From assembly GCF_001027925.1 (NCBI RefSeq), contig NZ_LECT01000044.1, positions 124,001-188,000 of the forward strand: a DNA stretch of 64,000 nucleotides. Direction: 5' to 3'. The notes under the pieces were generated by a model. The model was not told the origin of the DNA, ran no database searches, and saw only the letters and a list, made by a program, of their open reading frames with translations. This DNA is from Rhodopirellula islandica (GTDB lineage: Bacteria; Planctomycetota; Planctomycetia; Pirellulales; Pirellulaceae). This document shows, piece after piece, positions 1 to 10,998 of the stretch. Both the position numbers and the translations under genes were made by a program. How positions within the stretch are numbered: position 1 is the first letter of the stretch; each line of letters begins with the position of its first letter.

Positions 1-366
1 GAATCAGTCGATTGGCGGAACGAACTAGCGACGATAAAGACACACTCGCCGATTCGCAAATACAAGCCGTCTGCGAGACTGCCTTTTAATATCACGACAA
101 CGCAGCCGATAGTGATCCCAATGTCGCGAGGGGAAGCCGGTGCGTTGCAAACTCGGAAACCTCTTGTGTTCTGCGGAACGCTCTCCTTCCAAGACGGGAA
201 GTGGGGCGCAGTAGGTCGGCCTCCAGCATCTCAGTCCATATTCTGGATCCGAAGCGAGAATTATAAGCAGGTCATTTCGATCGGAACTTTCATCACCAAA
301 GACTACTCGGTATCGCTCGGCGACGAAGAGATTTTTGCAATCCATCCAGAGCAGGAAGCCGAGTAA
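1..366 (+). CDS. Hypothetical protein, 5'-truncated by window edge
   Basis: The reading frame is open from the first base and stops with TAA at 364-366, giving the last 121 residues of a longer protein; the internal ATG at 112 is not needed as a start. I recognise no family. The visible part is soluble-looking and ends in an acidic tail (HPEQEAE). Its stop codon overlaps the ATG of the next gene (TAATG), so the two are probably translated together, which would link it to the DUF2726 nuclease-like protein. Function is unknown. Confidence 0.55.
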   Translation, partial: ESVDWRNELATIKTHSPIRKYKPSARLPFNITTTQPIVIPMSRGEAGALQTRKPLVFCGTLSFQDGKWGAVGRPPASQSIFWIRSENYKQVISIGTFITKDYSVSLGDEEIFAIHPEQEAE

Positions 367-1031
367 TGGACAATAATCCAGAGCGAAGTGGCTGTCTCGG
401 TTTCTTTCTGAAACTGTTGGGCATCGGTCCTGGTGCCGGATCGGGAAAAGGACGGAACGACCTCCCGTACCGTCTACGCGACAACTTCCTGTCGGCCGCC
501 GAGTTGGCGTTCTACCGCGTCCTTGAGCAAGCGGTCGGGGAAACCTACTCGATCAACAACAAGGTGCGACTGTGGGACGTGTTGTGCGTCCCGCGACGAG
601 AAGACAGCCGCACGTACGAAAACAAGATCAGCAGCAAGCACATCGACTTCCTGCTTTGCGACCCCAGCACGATGCAGCCGATCCTCGCGATCGAGCTCGA
701 CGACGCCAGCCACAACCGCAAAGACCGGCAAGAACGCGACGCCTTCCTCGACCAAGCCCTCACCGCCGCCGGCCTGGCCATCCTGCACATCAAAGCCGCT
801 CGCACCTATTCAATCGCCGAAGTTGGGCACCAAATCGCGAGCGTTCTTCCCGAAACCGCATCCAACATGTCAGCCCCACCGCCATTGCAAGCGGAATCAA
901 GCGAACCCTCCTGCCTAAAATGCCACACCGCAATGGTCCAACGCAAAGCATCGAAAGGCGCACACGCTGGCAAACGCTTCTGGGCCTGCACCAACTACCC
1001 GAAGTGCCGCGAAATCATTGGAATTGATTGA
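366..1031 (+). CDS. DUF2726 nuclease-like protein with C4 zinc ribbon
   Basis: The protein has 221 residues. Residues about 35-160 match the DUF2726 pattern, a Vsr/PD-(D/E)XK-like fold: a long helix, then IDFLLCD, then AIELDDASHNRKDRQERD, with Asp and Glu in the usual catalytic spacing. The C-terminal 45 residues form a topoisomerase-type zinc ribbon (CLKCHTAM, then CTNYPKCREI), which usually binds DNA. Together they suggest a small DNA-binding nuclease, but its substrate and biological role cannot be read from the sequence. Its ATG overlaps the stop of the preceding gene. It converges with the SIR2-PIN gene and lies at the edge of the defence island. The domain call is fairly sure; a defence role is inferred from location. 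Confidence 0.8.
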   Translation: MDNNPERSGCLGFFLKLLGIGPGAGSGKGRNDLPYRLRDNFLSAAELAFYRVLEQAVGETYSINNKVRLWDVLCVPRREDSRTYENKISSKHIDFLLCDPSTMQPILAIELDDASHNRKDRQERDAFLDQALTAAGLAILHIKAARTYSIAEVGHQIASVLPETASNMSAPPPLQAESSEPSCLKCHTAMVQRKASKGAHAGKRFWACTNYPKCREIIGID

Positions 1032-1292
1032 ATTTGATGCCAATACACTCGTTCTCTCTAGGTAGAGGATCGGGAATTTGGCATGAACACTGTTGTGAAG
1101 ATCGCATCTTCGCGTAACCGCCGCTTGAGGCTGACCTGCACCCAAGAAACTGATTCAAGAAGATTCCGCGCATTCGGTCGATAAACGCAGCTAGCAGGAA
1201 TCGTTGCGGAAAATTGAGGATACATCCAGGATGCGAACCCTTCAGTACAAAAAAACGCGTTGATCTAATACGGGTTGAATTGCCGTGTTGAC

Positions 1293-4040
1293 TTAGCGTT
1301 TCTTTTTTCGCTTCTTTTTTTGTCGCTCAAGCTTACGTTGATGCTTTGGATTTGAAAGATTCTTTTGCCTTCCTGCTTCATGCCTGGCTCTCTCGGAACC
1401 TTTTCGATCATATTGATTCTTGATATTTTCAATTTCGATTTTTCGAAGTCGGTCGGATTCCTGCTTTGCGGCCTCTGCGGCATTCGCACGTTGCTCGTTT
1501 CGACGTGCAGCTTCCCATCCCAATTGTTCGACAAACATTGGTTTCTCGAGTTCAGGCAGCCGTGCGAATTGACTCTGAACCCGTTCTTTGTCTTGCTGAA
1601 CCTCTGCTACTGTGGATGACACGGCCGCCGCATAGTTGTCGATTTCCTTGCCCAGGGTTGCACTTGCTTCTGAAACTGCAGGGGCGAAGTAACGTTGGTA
1701 CACCCCCTTGTCGACTACGGAAACACCCGCGGCATAAAAGCTTGTAGTAATGGCGTCGAACGCCGCTTCGGGATCAATCGCACCGCCATGCAGGTAGCTC
1801 AAATGGTTATGAAGACTGTCGGGATACCACGTGATCAAACCATCTGTTTTTTGGTACATGTGATCCAACAATCTGCTGGTACTGACAAAAAATGCCTCAC
1901 TAACCGCTTCGCCACGAAAAGTCTTTTCTGTTCGCAAATGTCGAATCAGGTAGATGACCTCAGCTTCGGCTGTTGTCTGCGTCGCACCGGCTCGAAGAGT
2001 GCCAGCATCCTCTCGTTTTGAATAAATCTCGTCGCTCAGTAACTGGATTTCATTCGAGTCAACGCTTGGGTCAACTGCATCGACTTCAACTATCGCGACT
2101 CCTAATCTCTCAAGTGCGTCTATGAAACCCGACGTTGGATTAAAGCCGATACTCAACCGGTACTCATCTAGCCCACGCCAATCCGCAACGACCGCACCGT
2201 TGATAAAGCCATCGACAAACGGATTTTCAGTATAAGAATCACTTTGAATCGTCTGTAGCAAAGCCACTCGCTCTCCGCCATTTGGCACATTGCGTAGTTG
2301 TTGCTGCATCCAATTCCATGCGATATGTATCTCCTTTGCGATCTTGGGCGTTGTTATGAATCGAATCCCAAGCTCTTTCAGCTTATTGACAAGCGAAACC
2401 ATGAACTCATGTTGCGATGATTGCTTAGCGAGAATAGGCATGAGAATGTTGGAGTCCAGAATCCACAAAGTGTCTTGCGCGATCTTTTTGCGAATTTCTT
2501 GGCCAGTTGGATCAAGTCCAAACATGTGGAACGCGAAGAAACCTTGACTTAAATGAGCGAGATATCGCTGTTGGTCTTCGTTTGGATCCGTGAGGATATC
2601 CATGATTGCGTTGCAATATTCTGTTCGAAGATCAAAATCCTCAACTTCAGCCGCTGGTGGGAAAACGGACTCGAAGAGCTCCGGCATATCGGCTGGCTCA
2701 AAGGAATTACCTTTAAAGAGCATCTCAGCAGTCGCGAGACCTCGCTTTCGAAAAACTTCAACGATCGCCTTCTTGAATCCCTGGATAAGGACTTGAACAT
2801 CGTCGCTGTCCTTGCATCTGCGAAGCCTTTTTTCAAGTGCTCCGTAAAACTGATCTTCGTCGGAGCTGCGTTTGCCCTGCATAATCGCGAGTTCAGCTCT
2901 GCCGGAGTCTGTTGCCTCCACAATTCCTTTGTCTTCGACTACTTGTTGCATTGACACTAGCTCGTTGACTGATGCTTGGAGCTCGGCATCGAATGTAGAC
3001 AGTTTTTGGATTTCAACCGGAAGCAAGTGCGATGGAATTTCCCCAATTTCGATGCCGGAAGGCTCGCTCACAACTACGGACAGGACTTGAGGTTGAATTG
3101 CTCGCTGCAGCATTCCCTCATGGCCGCCAAACCCAAGAGATGAATGCACGTAGAGTGAAACTGCGGTTTCAGATTCGCGAGAATCAGGAAAATCGAGCGG
3201 AACTCGCCGACTGCCAGACCGCGGAACGACAAAACGGTCGATTTGTCGAAGCAGCTTGGCCAAGTTTCGATGATCACCGTCAGCGTTCGAATATGAAATG
3301 ATTCGTATGTTGTATTGCTTCAAGAGCTTTTCTGATTGTCCTCGGTCAGCATCGGCAACGATCATGAAAATTGGGTTCGTCGCCGATGCAGACTCCTTGG
3401 CAAGCTCGAGAATGAATTGGAGGTCACGATCAGCCATGCTATGACCTACAACAAGCACGGGGACCATTTGGAGAATACTTGTTAGCTTAGACCGGAAATA
3501 CTGTCGCGCACCTCCCGAGCTGAATTCAGAATATTGGCTTGTTGTGAGCACGATGTCTTCCGGCGTTGTTAGATCGCCATGAATCTTAACGATCCGATTC
3601 TGTGTGCTTGCTATTACTTGAGCGAAATCGGCTTGCGAGTTCAACAGTGTTGTGAAGTGAACACCAACTTCATCGAGATGCCTGGCAATCTCATCCTCGT
3701 AGTTCGTAGTCAGGTAACAACGAATTGGCCATTTCGTTATGAAGCGATAGGCATCGCCGAAGCCAGAACCTGGACTAAATGATGCTGATATCTCATCGCA
3801 GAGAGCTTTCATCCCGCCAGCGGGTTCGACCAATCGCTCGAACACTTCTGGGAAATCCTCATTCTTTATCAAATTCTGGAGAATATCCAATTCAGTTGCA
3901 TCGAGCTTTGCTCGAGCAACGGCGTCTTGTGCCATTCGCTTCCACGAAGGGTAGCGAAGTGCAGTCGAGAAACCTGATCCTACTAGTGCAAAACACTTGC
4001 CCGAGTTTATGTTTGTTAGTAATTGTCTTGGGATCGTCAT
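1293..4040 (-). CDS. SIR2-like / PIN-like fusion protein
   Basis: The protein has 915 residues. Residues 1-265 form a SIR2-like NAD-binding domain: VGSGFS at 20-25, the defence-type TTNYE at 111-115, the candidate catalytic His154 in KIHGD, and VGHSMADRDL at 198-207. After a roughly 250-residue middle region with no recognised domain, residues about 524-730 look like a PIN-type nuclease (WILDSNIL with Asp529, KIAKEI with Glu570, then TTAEAEVI with Glu692 and Glu694). The tail (about 800-915) is a charged coiled coil ending in a very Lys/Arg-rich run. SIR2 domains of this type often deplete NAD+ during phage infection; PIN domains cut RNA. The gene starts 41 bp after the Res-like gene in the same direction, so it is probably the last gene of that operon. 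It is visibly more AT-rich than Res, hinting at separate acquisition. Confidence 0.8.
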   Translation of the reverse strand: MTIPRQLLTNINSGKCFALVGSGFSTALRYPSWKRMAQDAVARAKLDATELDILQNLIKNEDFPEVFERLVEPAGGMKALCDEISASFSPGSGFGDAYRFITKWPIRCYLTTNYEDEIARHLDEVGVHFTTLLNSQADFAQVIASTQNRIVKIHGDLTTPEDIVLTTSQYSEFSSGGARQYFRSKLTSILQMVPVLVVGHSMADRDLQFILELAKESASATNPIFMIVADADRGQSEKLLKQYNIRIISYSNADGDHRNLAKLLRQIDRFVVPRSGSRRVPLDFPDSRESETAVSLYVHSSLGFGGHEGMLQRAIQPQVLSVVVSEPSGIEIGEIPSHLLPVEIQKLSTFDAELQASVNELVSMQQVVEDKGIVEATDSGRAELAIMQGKRSSDEDQFYGALEKRLRRCKDSDDVQVLIQGFKKAIVEVFRKRGLATAEMLFKGNSFEPADMPELFESVFPPAAEVEDFDLRTEYCNAIMDILTDPNEDQQRYLAHLSQGFFAFHMFGLDPTGQEIRKKIAQDTLWILDSNILMPILAKQSSQHEFMVSLVNKLKELGIRFITTPKIAKEIHIAWNWMQQQLRNVPNGGERVALLQTIQSDSYTENPFVDGFINGAVVADWRGLDEYRLSIGFNPTSGFIDALERLGVAIVEVDAVDPSVDSNEIQLLSDEIYSKREDAGTLRAGATQTTAEAEVIYLIRHLRTEKTFRGEAVSEAFFVSTSRLLDHMYQKTDGLITWYPDSLHNHLSYLHGGAIDPEAAFDAITTSFYAAGVSVVDKGVYQRYFAPAVSEASATLGKEIDNYAAAVSSTVAEVQQDKERVQSQFARLPELEKPMFVEQLGWEAARRNEQRANAAEAAKQESDRLRKIEIENIKNQYDRKGSERARHEAGRQKNLSNPKHQRKLERQKKKRKKKR

Positions 4041-4081
4041 GATGGTGTTGCTTCACTTCGAAAGAAAATGTCTGCTATTGT

Positions 4082-7000
4082 CTACGTCGATGCAAGCTGG
4101 GTGCGTGTATTCGCAACCGCAGTGCAAAGCATCTGTTCGATGTACGTGTCTTTGTCTTCCTCTTGGAAAACAATGTTTCGCTCTTCCATCTGGGATTTTT
4201 CTAAACCCCACATTCCTCGCATGACGTGAGAGGCGGTGCCGGAGACGAGGAACGAATGCAAGTGCGTGTTCTTGTCGCCCAGACGGGTTTCGATTTCTTT
4301 GATCGTGTCGAAGAACTGCACCTTTGGATCGGTGACGCCGATCTGACGGATGCCCTTGGGGTCGACGAAGATGATGTGTTGCTTTTTGCCGACCAAGAGC
4401 CACAGGATGAAGTCCGGGTGGAAGTTGCCGGCCTCGAAGAAGCCGACGCCCTTGCCGCGGCTTAGGTTCCGCAGCAGGTACAGTTCCTTGCCGTTGAAAA
4501 AACCCTTCGACTTGGCTTCTTCGGTCGTGTGAAATGCGGACAAGTCTTCGATGAATCTCCGCTCGCCCTTGTTCAGTGGCGTGGGGCTGATCTCGACGAT
4601 CTTCTCTTTCAGGCACAGCAGCGGCTGGTACAGGTGCCGGCCAAACCAGAGCGTCTTCAAACCGGCGAAGTCGAGATCCTTCATCTTGCCGCTCTTGATA
4701 ACCTTCTTCAGCTCTTTCAACTTGGCGATGATTTCGACTTGCGATTCATCCAGCATGATCCGGTAATAGTCGTCATCCTCAGATTCACCGATGCCAAGCA
4801 TATTTGGATCGCTATGTCCAAGTTCTTGGTATTCCAAGTACGGCATTTCCCATTGGCGTTTGCGGAACGTGTAATAACGCTCGGTGTACTTTCGCAAAAG
4901 CGACAGCGCGATCTCTTGCCACAACTTGACCTTTTCAAACGAATCGAATGCCAGTTCTTCTGGTGGAATCAACAACTCATACCACGAAGAATCAGCCAGC
5001 AGTTCGACAATGCCGTCTCGTGTGAGGTTTAAGTTGAACCAACCACGTTCGGCCTTAAAACGCTCTAGCTCGAAGTACAGCTTGTCGACGTCCAAGAACG
5101 CTGTGTGTCCCTTTTGGAAATGTGTGCGATTGGGTTGCTCGTCCGCATCGCCGCCTTTGACGCCTTCGGACTTGATCGCCTTGATCTTTGGATACCAGTT
5201 CACGACCACCTGGTTCTTTTGCAAGTACTCGGTGTCTTTATCAGTACTCGGATCGGGTGCCGCCACGGTGGGGATCGGCCCGAGCTTGCGGAACGCGTCA
5301 CCGAATTCGGTACTGACGCCGTTGATCTTCTTTTGCAAGCGGATGGTCTTTAGCGGTACCGTGCCCAGGTTTTTGATCACCGGCAACAGAAACTCCACTC
5401 GTTCCTCGTTCGTTGGCAGTCCCTCTTCCTTCAGGTGCTTGCGGAACTCGGCCATGTAGTCGGCGCGGATGCCGAAGATGCCTAGCGTTTCCAGGGTCGA
5501 GATGTGCTTGGGGCGCTCAACGCCATCGGGCAGTTGCGTTTTATTGCTGCGTTTCAGGCTCATGTCGTAGCCCTTCAACCGCACACCGCGTCCGAATAAC
5601 TGGATGATCTGAGCGCCCTCGCCCTGGCCGACATTCATCAAGCCCATCGTGCTCACACGCCAGCTACTCCACCCCTCGGTGAACTTCTTTGATCCGATCA
5701 GCACGTTGACCGTCGAATCGTCGTCATTGATCTGGTGGAACAGCGATCCGGAGAACTCCAATTCACCGGTTTGCAGATCGTGTTGTTCGCACAATTTGAC
5801 CAACTTGGCATCATCGCCCACGTTGATGACGCCGAATGGTTCATTCTCGGCACCAATTCGCAATGCGACTTCGCCGGTCGCGCCTTTCAGGTTCTCGACG
5901 TAAAGCTGACCACCCCCGGAAGCGTTGAACAGCGTGGCGAGAACTTCGTCAAATATCTGCTTGGGCGTCAAACCAAGCGTGTTCAGGTAGGCGAATCGCC
6001 CTGAGAACAGATTCTTCTTATCCGTCGTCACCAAACCCTGATTCAACACTCGTTCGATACGCTTGACGCTTTCACTCCGCTGCGACACGAAACGAGACAA
6101 AAATTTCAAGATCTCGACAATGTCCGACGCGTCTTGCTTCGCGAGCGTCTTGGTCACGCTGCCGCCGACAAAGATCCAAAGCGGTTTCTCGATGTTAAAC
6201 GGTCGAAAATGCTCGCCGTTCTCCTTGAACAATCGTTGCTGTTGAAAGAAGGTCAGCAAGCAAGCTGTCAAATACAGTTCCAGGTGGTTTTCTTGCGTTT
6301 GATCGTCCAGGTTCAGGATTTGATAATCCTTGCCGAACCCGTCGCCGTAGAAATAGCGGTACGAATAATTGAACAGTATGTTCTTGGCGTATAGGTCCGT
6401 CAGATCAGCGTTGCCCGTGATCGCTTGCTGGAACGTCGCCGAATACTCGAACGAAAACCCTTTCTCGCACAACGCATTACGTGCCCGCATCCACGTCCCA
6501 TCCGCGCCGCCACTGGCCCCTCGGTGGCCTTCATCGACCAGCACCAAGTTGTTGCCTTCAAACGCGTCGATGGCGACCGTTTTGTCACCCATCTCGTCAC
6601 GTAATCGAGTCATCTCGATGATCTCGATCGCCTTGCCTTCAAACAGCGGTTTGCTGTCCTTGGAGAACATCGCAGAGTAGATGCCGGCCGCGTCAAACTC
6701 CTTCTTGTGCTGCTGGCTCAATCCTTCATTGGGCGTTAGCAACAAGATCCGATTCAAATCACGCCGGTGACCGTGTTTGTCCAGGTAAAACTGAAACTGC
6801 AAAATGTTCGCGTGCATCAGCAACGTCTTACCGCTACCGGTGGCCATCCAGAACGCCAGCTTGTTCAGTTGCGGCCAAGCCTCGACCGATTCATCGAGCG
6901 GAGTGATCTTGTCCGGATCATCTTTGTCCTCGTTGTACTTTGCGACCTGCGCATTGATGCTGCGGCGCAGTCCCTCGGGATCGCGGAAATACTCGTCCAG

Positions 7001-7354
7001 ATAGATTTCCGTAAACAACAGCGAGAGATACTGAAAGTACTTCCACACTAACGGTTCGTCGCCACGAGTGATTCGTGGTTCGTTCAGTTGCAGTGTGTGC
7101 CGAACGATGTTTTGGTCGTATTCCAGCAGCGTTTCGGTCGTCATCTCCGTCAGGTTGAACAACTGTTCGGTCAACGCGTGATGGAGATGATGGACGTTGT
7201 TTTCGTCCAGCCCTTCCAGAGCTTCGTTCTTCAGGTACTCGGCCAGTTTCTCCAGCGAGTCGACACCGAAGCGTGATAACAGCCACTGGTTCAGGATGAG
7301 CTTGTAGGGGAACGGAACGACTGGCTTCTTCTTTGCTTTGCGTTTTTTGGCCAT
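4082..7354 (-). CDS. Type III restriction Res-like helicase-nuclease
   Basis: The protein has 1090 residues. It has a superfamily 2 helicase core: Walker A ATGSGKT at 171-177, DEGH Walker B at 274-277, SATF at 305-308, and the later [11 protein letters not shown] arginine-finger motif. Near the C-terminus (about 980-1000) HPDFILWL followed by IIFVDPKG fits a PD-(D/E)XK nuclease site as in type III Res subunits. The start ATG follows the Mod-like gene by 2 bp, so the pair is translationally coupled, as in type III restriction-modification. In those systems Res translocates or switches along DNA and cuts when two unmodified sites meet; here the extra SNF2 and SIR2-PIN partners make the mechanism uncertain. 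The family call is strong; the exact role is inferred. Confidence 0.88.
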   Translation of the reverse strand: MAKKRKAKKKPVVPFPYKLILNQWLLSRFGVDSLEKLAEYLKNEALEGLDENNVHHLHHALTEQLFNLTEMTTETLLEYDQNIVRHTLQLNEPRITRGDEPLVWKYFQYLSLLFTEIYLDEYFRDPEGLRRSINAQVAKYNEDKDDPDKITPLDESVEAWPQLNKLAFWMATGSGKTLLMHANILQFQFYLDKHGHRRDLNRILLLTPNEGLSQQHKKEFDAAGIYSAMFSKDSKPLFEGKAIEIIEMTRLRDEMGDKTVAIDAFEGNNLVLVDEGHRGASGGADGTWMRARNALCEKGFSFEYSATFQQAITGNADLTDLYAKNILFNYSYRYFYGDGFGKDYQILNLDDQTQENHLELYLTACLLTFFQQQRLFKENGEHFRPFNIEKPLWIFVGGSVTKTLAKQDASDIVEILKFLSRFVSQRSESVKRIERVLNQGLVTTDKKNLFSGRFAYLNTLGLTPKQIFDEVLATLFNASGGGQLYVENLKGATGEVALRIGAENEPFGVINVGDDAKLVKLCEQHDLQTGELEFSGSLFHQINDDDSTVNVLIGSKKFTEGWSSWRVSTMGLMNVGQGEGAQIIQLFGRGVRLKGYDMSLKRSNKTQLPDGVERPKHISTLETLGIFGIRADYMAEFRKHLKEEGLPTNEERVEFLLPVIKNLGTVPLKTIRLQKKINGVSTEFGDAFRKLGPIPTVAAPDPSTDKDTEYLQKNQVVVNWYPKIKAIKSEGVKGGDADEQPNRTHFQKGHTAFLDVDKLYFELERFKAERGWFNLNLTRDGIVELLADSSWYELLIPPEELAFDSFEKVKLWQEIALSLLRKYTERYYTFRKRQWEMPYLEYQELGHSDPNMLGIGESEDDDYYRIMLDESQVEIIAKLKELKKVIKSGKMKDLDFAGLKTLWFGRHLYQPLLCLKEKIVEISPTPLNKGERRFIEDLSAFHTTEEAKSKGFFNGKELYLLRNLSRGKGVGFFEAGNFHPDFILWLLVGKKQHIIFVDPKGIRQIGVTDPKVQFFDTIKEIETRLGDKNTHLHSFLVSGTASHVMRGMWGLEKSQMEERNIVFQEEDKDTYIEQMLCTAVANTRTQLAST

Positions 7355-7356
7355 GA

Positions 7357-10300
7357 CTATTCCGTGTCCTCGAACATCAGTCGATGAAAATCCTCTTCGA
7401 TCAGGCGGACCTTCCAGGTGTCCGTGGCGGTACGAAGGTTTTCTAGGTTGTTGGTCCCGTTGACGTAGATCAGGTCAAACTCGCTGTCCTTGCTGCTGTA
7501 GCCGCTCTTGGTGAACCACTCATCCAGCACCAAGTTGTCTTGCTCGACGCCTTCGGGATCTTCGCCGCCGGGTCGCTTTCGCCAGATCACCAGTGTCTTG
7601 CGACCGTCCGGCGTCGTGCCGGTGACAGTTCGGAACCAATGCGGGGCGTCGTCTTTCGACTTCAAGCGTCCGTTCAGTTTCATTCGCTTTTCCTTGTCCC
7701 GCTGGAACTTGGCCTCGAAGCATTGCGGGGCGGCAAGGTGATGAACGGTCAATCCGATCAGCCAGTTGAACGTCTCGATCAGATCGACATTAGTTTCGCG
7801 GGTCTCATCCGATCCGGGGCGTTTGACCTTCAGCTTGTAAGCCGTCGGGTCGATGAAGGAAGCCACGTTCAGAAGCGAAGGACTCCCCGCCGTTTCGACG
7901 TCGAGCATGTAACGCAGCATGTACTGCTCACGCATCTCGTCGTTGGTTTCGAGAGCAAGAGTCTGTTGTCCCGACTGTCTGGTCTGGAGGTTATTGAGCG
8001 AGTCTTCATAGGACTCCAGGCGAACAACTTTGACGATATGACGTTCAGCAAGTCGAGATTTCGGTTTACCATCACGCCAGTCTGAAGCGTACATGGACTT
8101 CAGCGTACGAGGTTTCAGCACGCGATCAAAGTACTCGGCCATCTCCACCAGCAGAAACTGCCGACTCCCCCTATCAGATCTGTTCAGTGACACAACCGCA
8201 TGACCGGTACTACCTGAGCCACCAAAACAGTCGACTACAAGACCTTGCGAGTCCGATGAGTGCATTATGAAACGCGAAACAAACGACGCGTGTTTCGGCG
8301 CGAGAAACATTCCCGTCTTTCCGAACATTGCAGATGTCTGCTTTTCCCCATCTGAGTAATCAGAAAAAACGCTCTTCGCAACGTTGGTTTCGACTTCGTG
8401 CAGCATACGTTTGATGCGAGGAACTTTATTCTCATCCTCGCCCCAGGCGACGCGTCCATCAGCGTCTAGCATCTGAAAACTACGCCTCGATGGATCGTTC
8501 GCATCGAGGGCGTACGCACAGTTCCACCCTCGCTTTGGACGTGGGCATGGCTTTCCGGTTACAGGATGTGGCGGATTGTAAAACCGAAAGTTCGGATGAT
8601 CCTCATCTTTGGTCGATGCTGCTTGCTTTGATGCAGGCATCGACATGTTATCTTCCTGCCAAATCCATATCTTTGCATTCTTGGACTCAGCTTCTGATTC
8701 GTCCACCAATCGCCCGCAAGCGTCTCGATATTCTGCATGTGTGTAATTGAAGATACCTTTCCAAGGGTCATTTGACTTTTCTTTTTCATAATCAAGTCCT
8801 TGTGCTTCAATGTCATCGCGGTAGCTTATCCGCCGCTCTTGGTACAGTGCCTTTACCGCAGACTCAATCTCCGCGATTGTTGCAAACTTGGCATTCAAAG
8901 GAGCAATTAATTCCATCACCTCTTCGTATCCGGGCTTTGGTTCACGAAACATCCCGGCCTTGGATTCAGCAATCGCTTTGTCTCTGGCGAAGACAATTAC
9001 GTATTCATGATTTGTTGAGTAATTTGGAGCCTGACTGTTGTTTGTGTTCATGACCCAAACGAGCTCTTCGACTTTATTTGAACTTCCAAACACATTCTCG
9101 AGAACATGCTCGACTACCTGTCGCTCTGTTTTGTCGATGCTCACGAATATTGCACCGTCTGATGTCAGCAGTCGATGCAAGAGCTGGACTCGATCGTGCA
9201 TAAGTGAAGCAAAGGTCGAGTGCTGATAGTCGTTCTTATACGGTATTCGACTGCTCGCCGTGTTGTACGGTGGGTCGATATATACACATTGCGATTGCTC
9301 ACGCATCTTACGTTCCACTAAGCTTAGAGCTTGAAAATTTTCACCATGAACCAATGTGCCGTCACTAAAAGAGTCAACTCCATCAATGGCGTTCAGAATC
9401 CGCTCAGTAAACGAGTCATCGAATAGAGTTGTATCTACGATAAGTCCCTTGTTTTGCTTAAGAAATGCTGGCGTTAGTGGTTTGGAATACGGCACTTGCT
9501 GGTCTTTAAGCAACGGCGTGCTGGGATCTTCTTCGATCTCATCAATCGCAAATAGTTCAATCCATTGATCCAGCTGCAATTCGTTTTCCACTATCTCGTT
9601 TAAAAACACGTCCGGAATATGATTTAGACTTATGCAATACCCCGTTTGCACGACAAACTTTTTCTTCAACCACAACTTTTTCTGGAAATCTTCGAGCTGC
9701 GCAAGAAAACTGATGATCTTTCCAGCGACTCGGCGGATGACTTTGATCTTCGACAAATACTGTTCGACTCTCGGGACGGTCTCATTCTCGATGTCGTCCA
9801 GGTGCATGACTTCGTTCTTGATGTAGAAGTCCAGCTCGCGACTGAGGAATCCGCCCAGGTCTTTGTGGATGAAGTAGTCGAACGTGTTGCGGGCGACGTA
9901 GCGGTTGAGGTGGGCACGCAACCTTGAGTAGTCTGCCTTCTCGCCGTTGGCCTTGGTGTGGGCACTCGCTAACGTTTCGTGCCAGTTTTCATTTTTCAGA
10001 CCTTCGTTTTCAGCGAAGAATGCCGCAATTCGAGATTCCGCGATCTCAAGCAGGTCTTTTTGGCTGGGAGGCTTCTTTTGTCCTTTGCGGTTGGATTCGG
10101 GCCAGTCGTTGGTGGTCGCTTGCCGGTACTCGAAACGGATGACGAGTTCTTCGCCTTGCTCGCCGGGTTCTTCTTCGATGAAGTTGTGTCGCTCGGGGGA
10201 AGCCTTGGTTTCATCTTCATCACCATCGTCGGAACCCGCAGCTTGCGCCGTCGACTCATTCCGATCGTATTCGGGTGCGAGGATGAAGACGCGGTCTTTG

Positions 10301-10908
10301 CCCTCGGCGGCTTTGACATTGCCGTGCTCGCCTTCGACGACGTCGGCCAGCCGGAAGTGGACGCGCATCGGATTTTCGTCGTTATCGACTCGCAAACGAA
10401 ATGCGTAGTCACGCAAGTACTCGCTGGTCTTGATGTAGTACTGGTCCGCGTTGGCCCAGTGCAATTTGACTTCTTCGCCCTCGTAAGGAATCGCGTACAC
10501 GCCGGGCTTGTAGACCCGTTTGGACAGGAAGTCACCGTCGGAGTAATAACGCCGAAAGAAACCGAACAGGTGATCGTAGACTTCCGATTCCAATTGCTCC
10601 GGCGACGAACCACTACTGGCGATCTCGGCACGCAATCGTTGCACCTCGGAATCCTGGTCGGGATCATCGCCAAGCTTTTGCCGCAGTTCGATGCGTTCTT
10701 GGAGCTGTTTCTGCAGCTCCGCTGTTTCGCCCGATTCATGGCGAGCAAACTCCGCCTTCACTTGCGGCAGTAGGTCCTTGTCCAGAAACTGAGTGATCTC
10801 GGCACTCTTGGCGTGCATGATTCGGTACAAGCCGAAGTCCAGATCGGGTTGATCGAGCTGGAATAGTTCCTTGAGCAGGCCCTTTAGTTTCTCGTACTTT
10901 TTACTCAT
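7357..10908 (-). CDS. Large type III Mod-like adenine-N6 DNA methyltransferase
   Basis: The protein has 1183 residues from the ATG at 10908 ([12 protein letters not shown]); a longer frame to 10947 adds 13 unconvincing residues. Motif IV DPPYNTA lies near residue 541 and the SAM-binding motif [10 protein letters not shown] near residue 892. DPPY before FxGxG is the beta-class order of type III Mod and related m6A methyltransferases. It is much longer than a classical Mod (about 600-700) because of a roughly 450-residue N-terminal extension of unknown function. It should methylate adenine in a specific DNA site and so mark self. The central part (about 8.15-9.65 kb), holding the catalytic and target-recognition region, is clearly more AT-rich than either flank, suggesting a recombined recognition cassette. 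It sits between SNF2 and Res genes in one operon. Confidence 0.88.
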   Translation of the reverse strand: MSKKYEKLKGLLKELFQLDQPDLDFGLYRIMHAKSAEITQFLDKDLLPQVKAEFARHESGETAELQKQLQERIELRQKLGDDPDQDSEVQRLRAEIASSGSSPEQLESEVYDHLFGFFRRYYSDGDFLSKRVYKPGVYAIPYEGEEVKLHWANADQYYIKTSEYLRDYAFRLRVDNDENPMRVHFRLADVVEGEHGNVKAAEGKDRVFILAPEYDRNESTAQAAGSDDGDEDETKASPERHNFIEEEPGEQGEELVIRFEYRQATTNDWPESNRKGQKKPPSQKDLLEIAESRIAAFFAENEGLKNENWHETLASAHTKANGEKADYSRLRAHLNRYVARNTFDYFIHKDLGGFLSRELDFYIKNEVMHLDDIENETVPRVEQYLSKIKVIRRVAGKIISFLAQLEDFQKKLWLKKKFVVQTGYCISLNHIPDVFLNEIVENELQLDQWIELFAIDEIEEDPSTPLLKDQQVPYSKPLTPAFLKQNKGLIVDTTLFDDSFTERILNAIDGVDSFSDGTLVHGENFQALSLVERKMREQSQCVYIDPPYNTASSRIPYKNDYQHSTFASLMHDRVQLLHRLLTSDGAIFVSIDKTERQVVEHVLENVFGSSNKVEELVWVMNTNNSQAPNYSTNHEYVIVFARDKAIAESKAGMFREPKPGYEEVMELIAPLNAKFATIAEIESAVKALYQERRISYRDDIEAQGLDYEKEKSNDPWKGIFNYTHAEYRDACGRLVDESEAESKNAKIWIWQEDNMSMPASKQAASTKDEDHPNFRFYNPPHPVTGKPCPRPKRGWNCAYALDANDPSRRSFQMLDADGRVAWGEDENKVPRIKRMLHEVETNVAKSVFSDYSDGEKQTSAMFGKTGMFLAPKHASFVSRFIMHSSDSQGLVVDCFGGSGSTGHAVVSLNRSDRGSRQFLLVEMAEYFDRVLKPRTLKSMYASDWRDGKPKSRLAERHIVKVVRLESYEDSLNNLQTRQSGQQTLALETNDEMREQYMLRYMLDVETAGSPSLLNVASFIDPTAYKLKVKRPGSDETRETNVDLIETFNWLIGLTVHHLAAPQCFEAKFQRDKEKRMKLNGRLKSKDDAPHWFRTVTGTTPDGRKTLVIWRKRPGGEDPEGVEQDNLVLDEWFTKSGYSSKDSEFDLIYVNGTNNLENLRTATDTWKVRLIEEDFHRLMFEDTE

Positions 10909-10998
10909 CGCTTGTTTTGCTTTCCCTGCCAATCGGTGGCCGTGCAATCAGGTTGGTTTGAATGGTATGTGTCTATCAGTTCGGTTTGACACGTCTGG

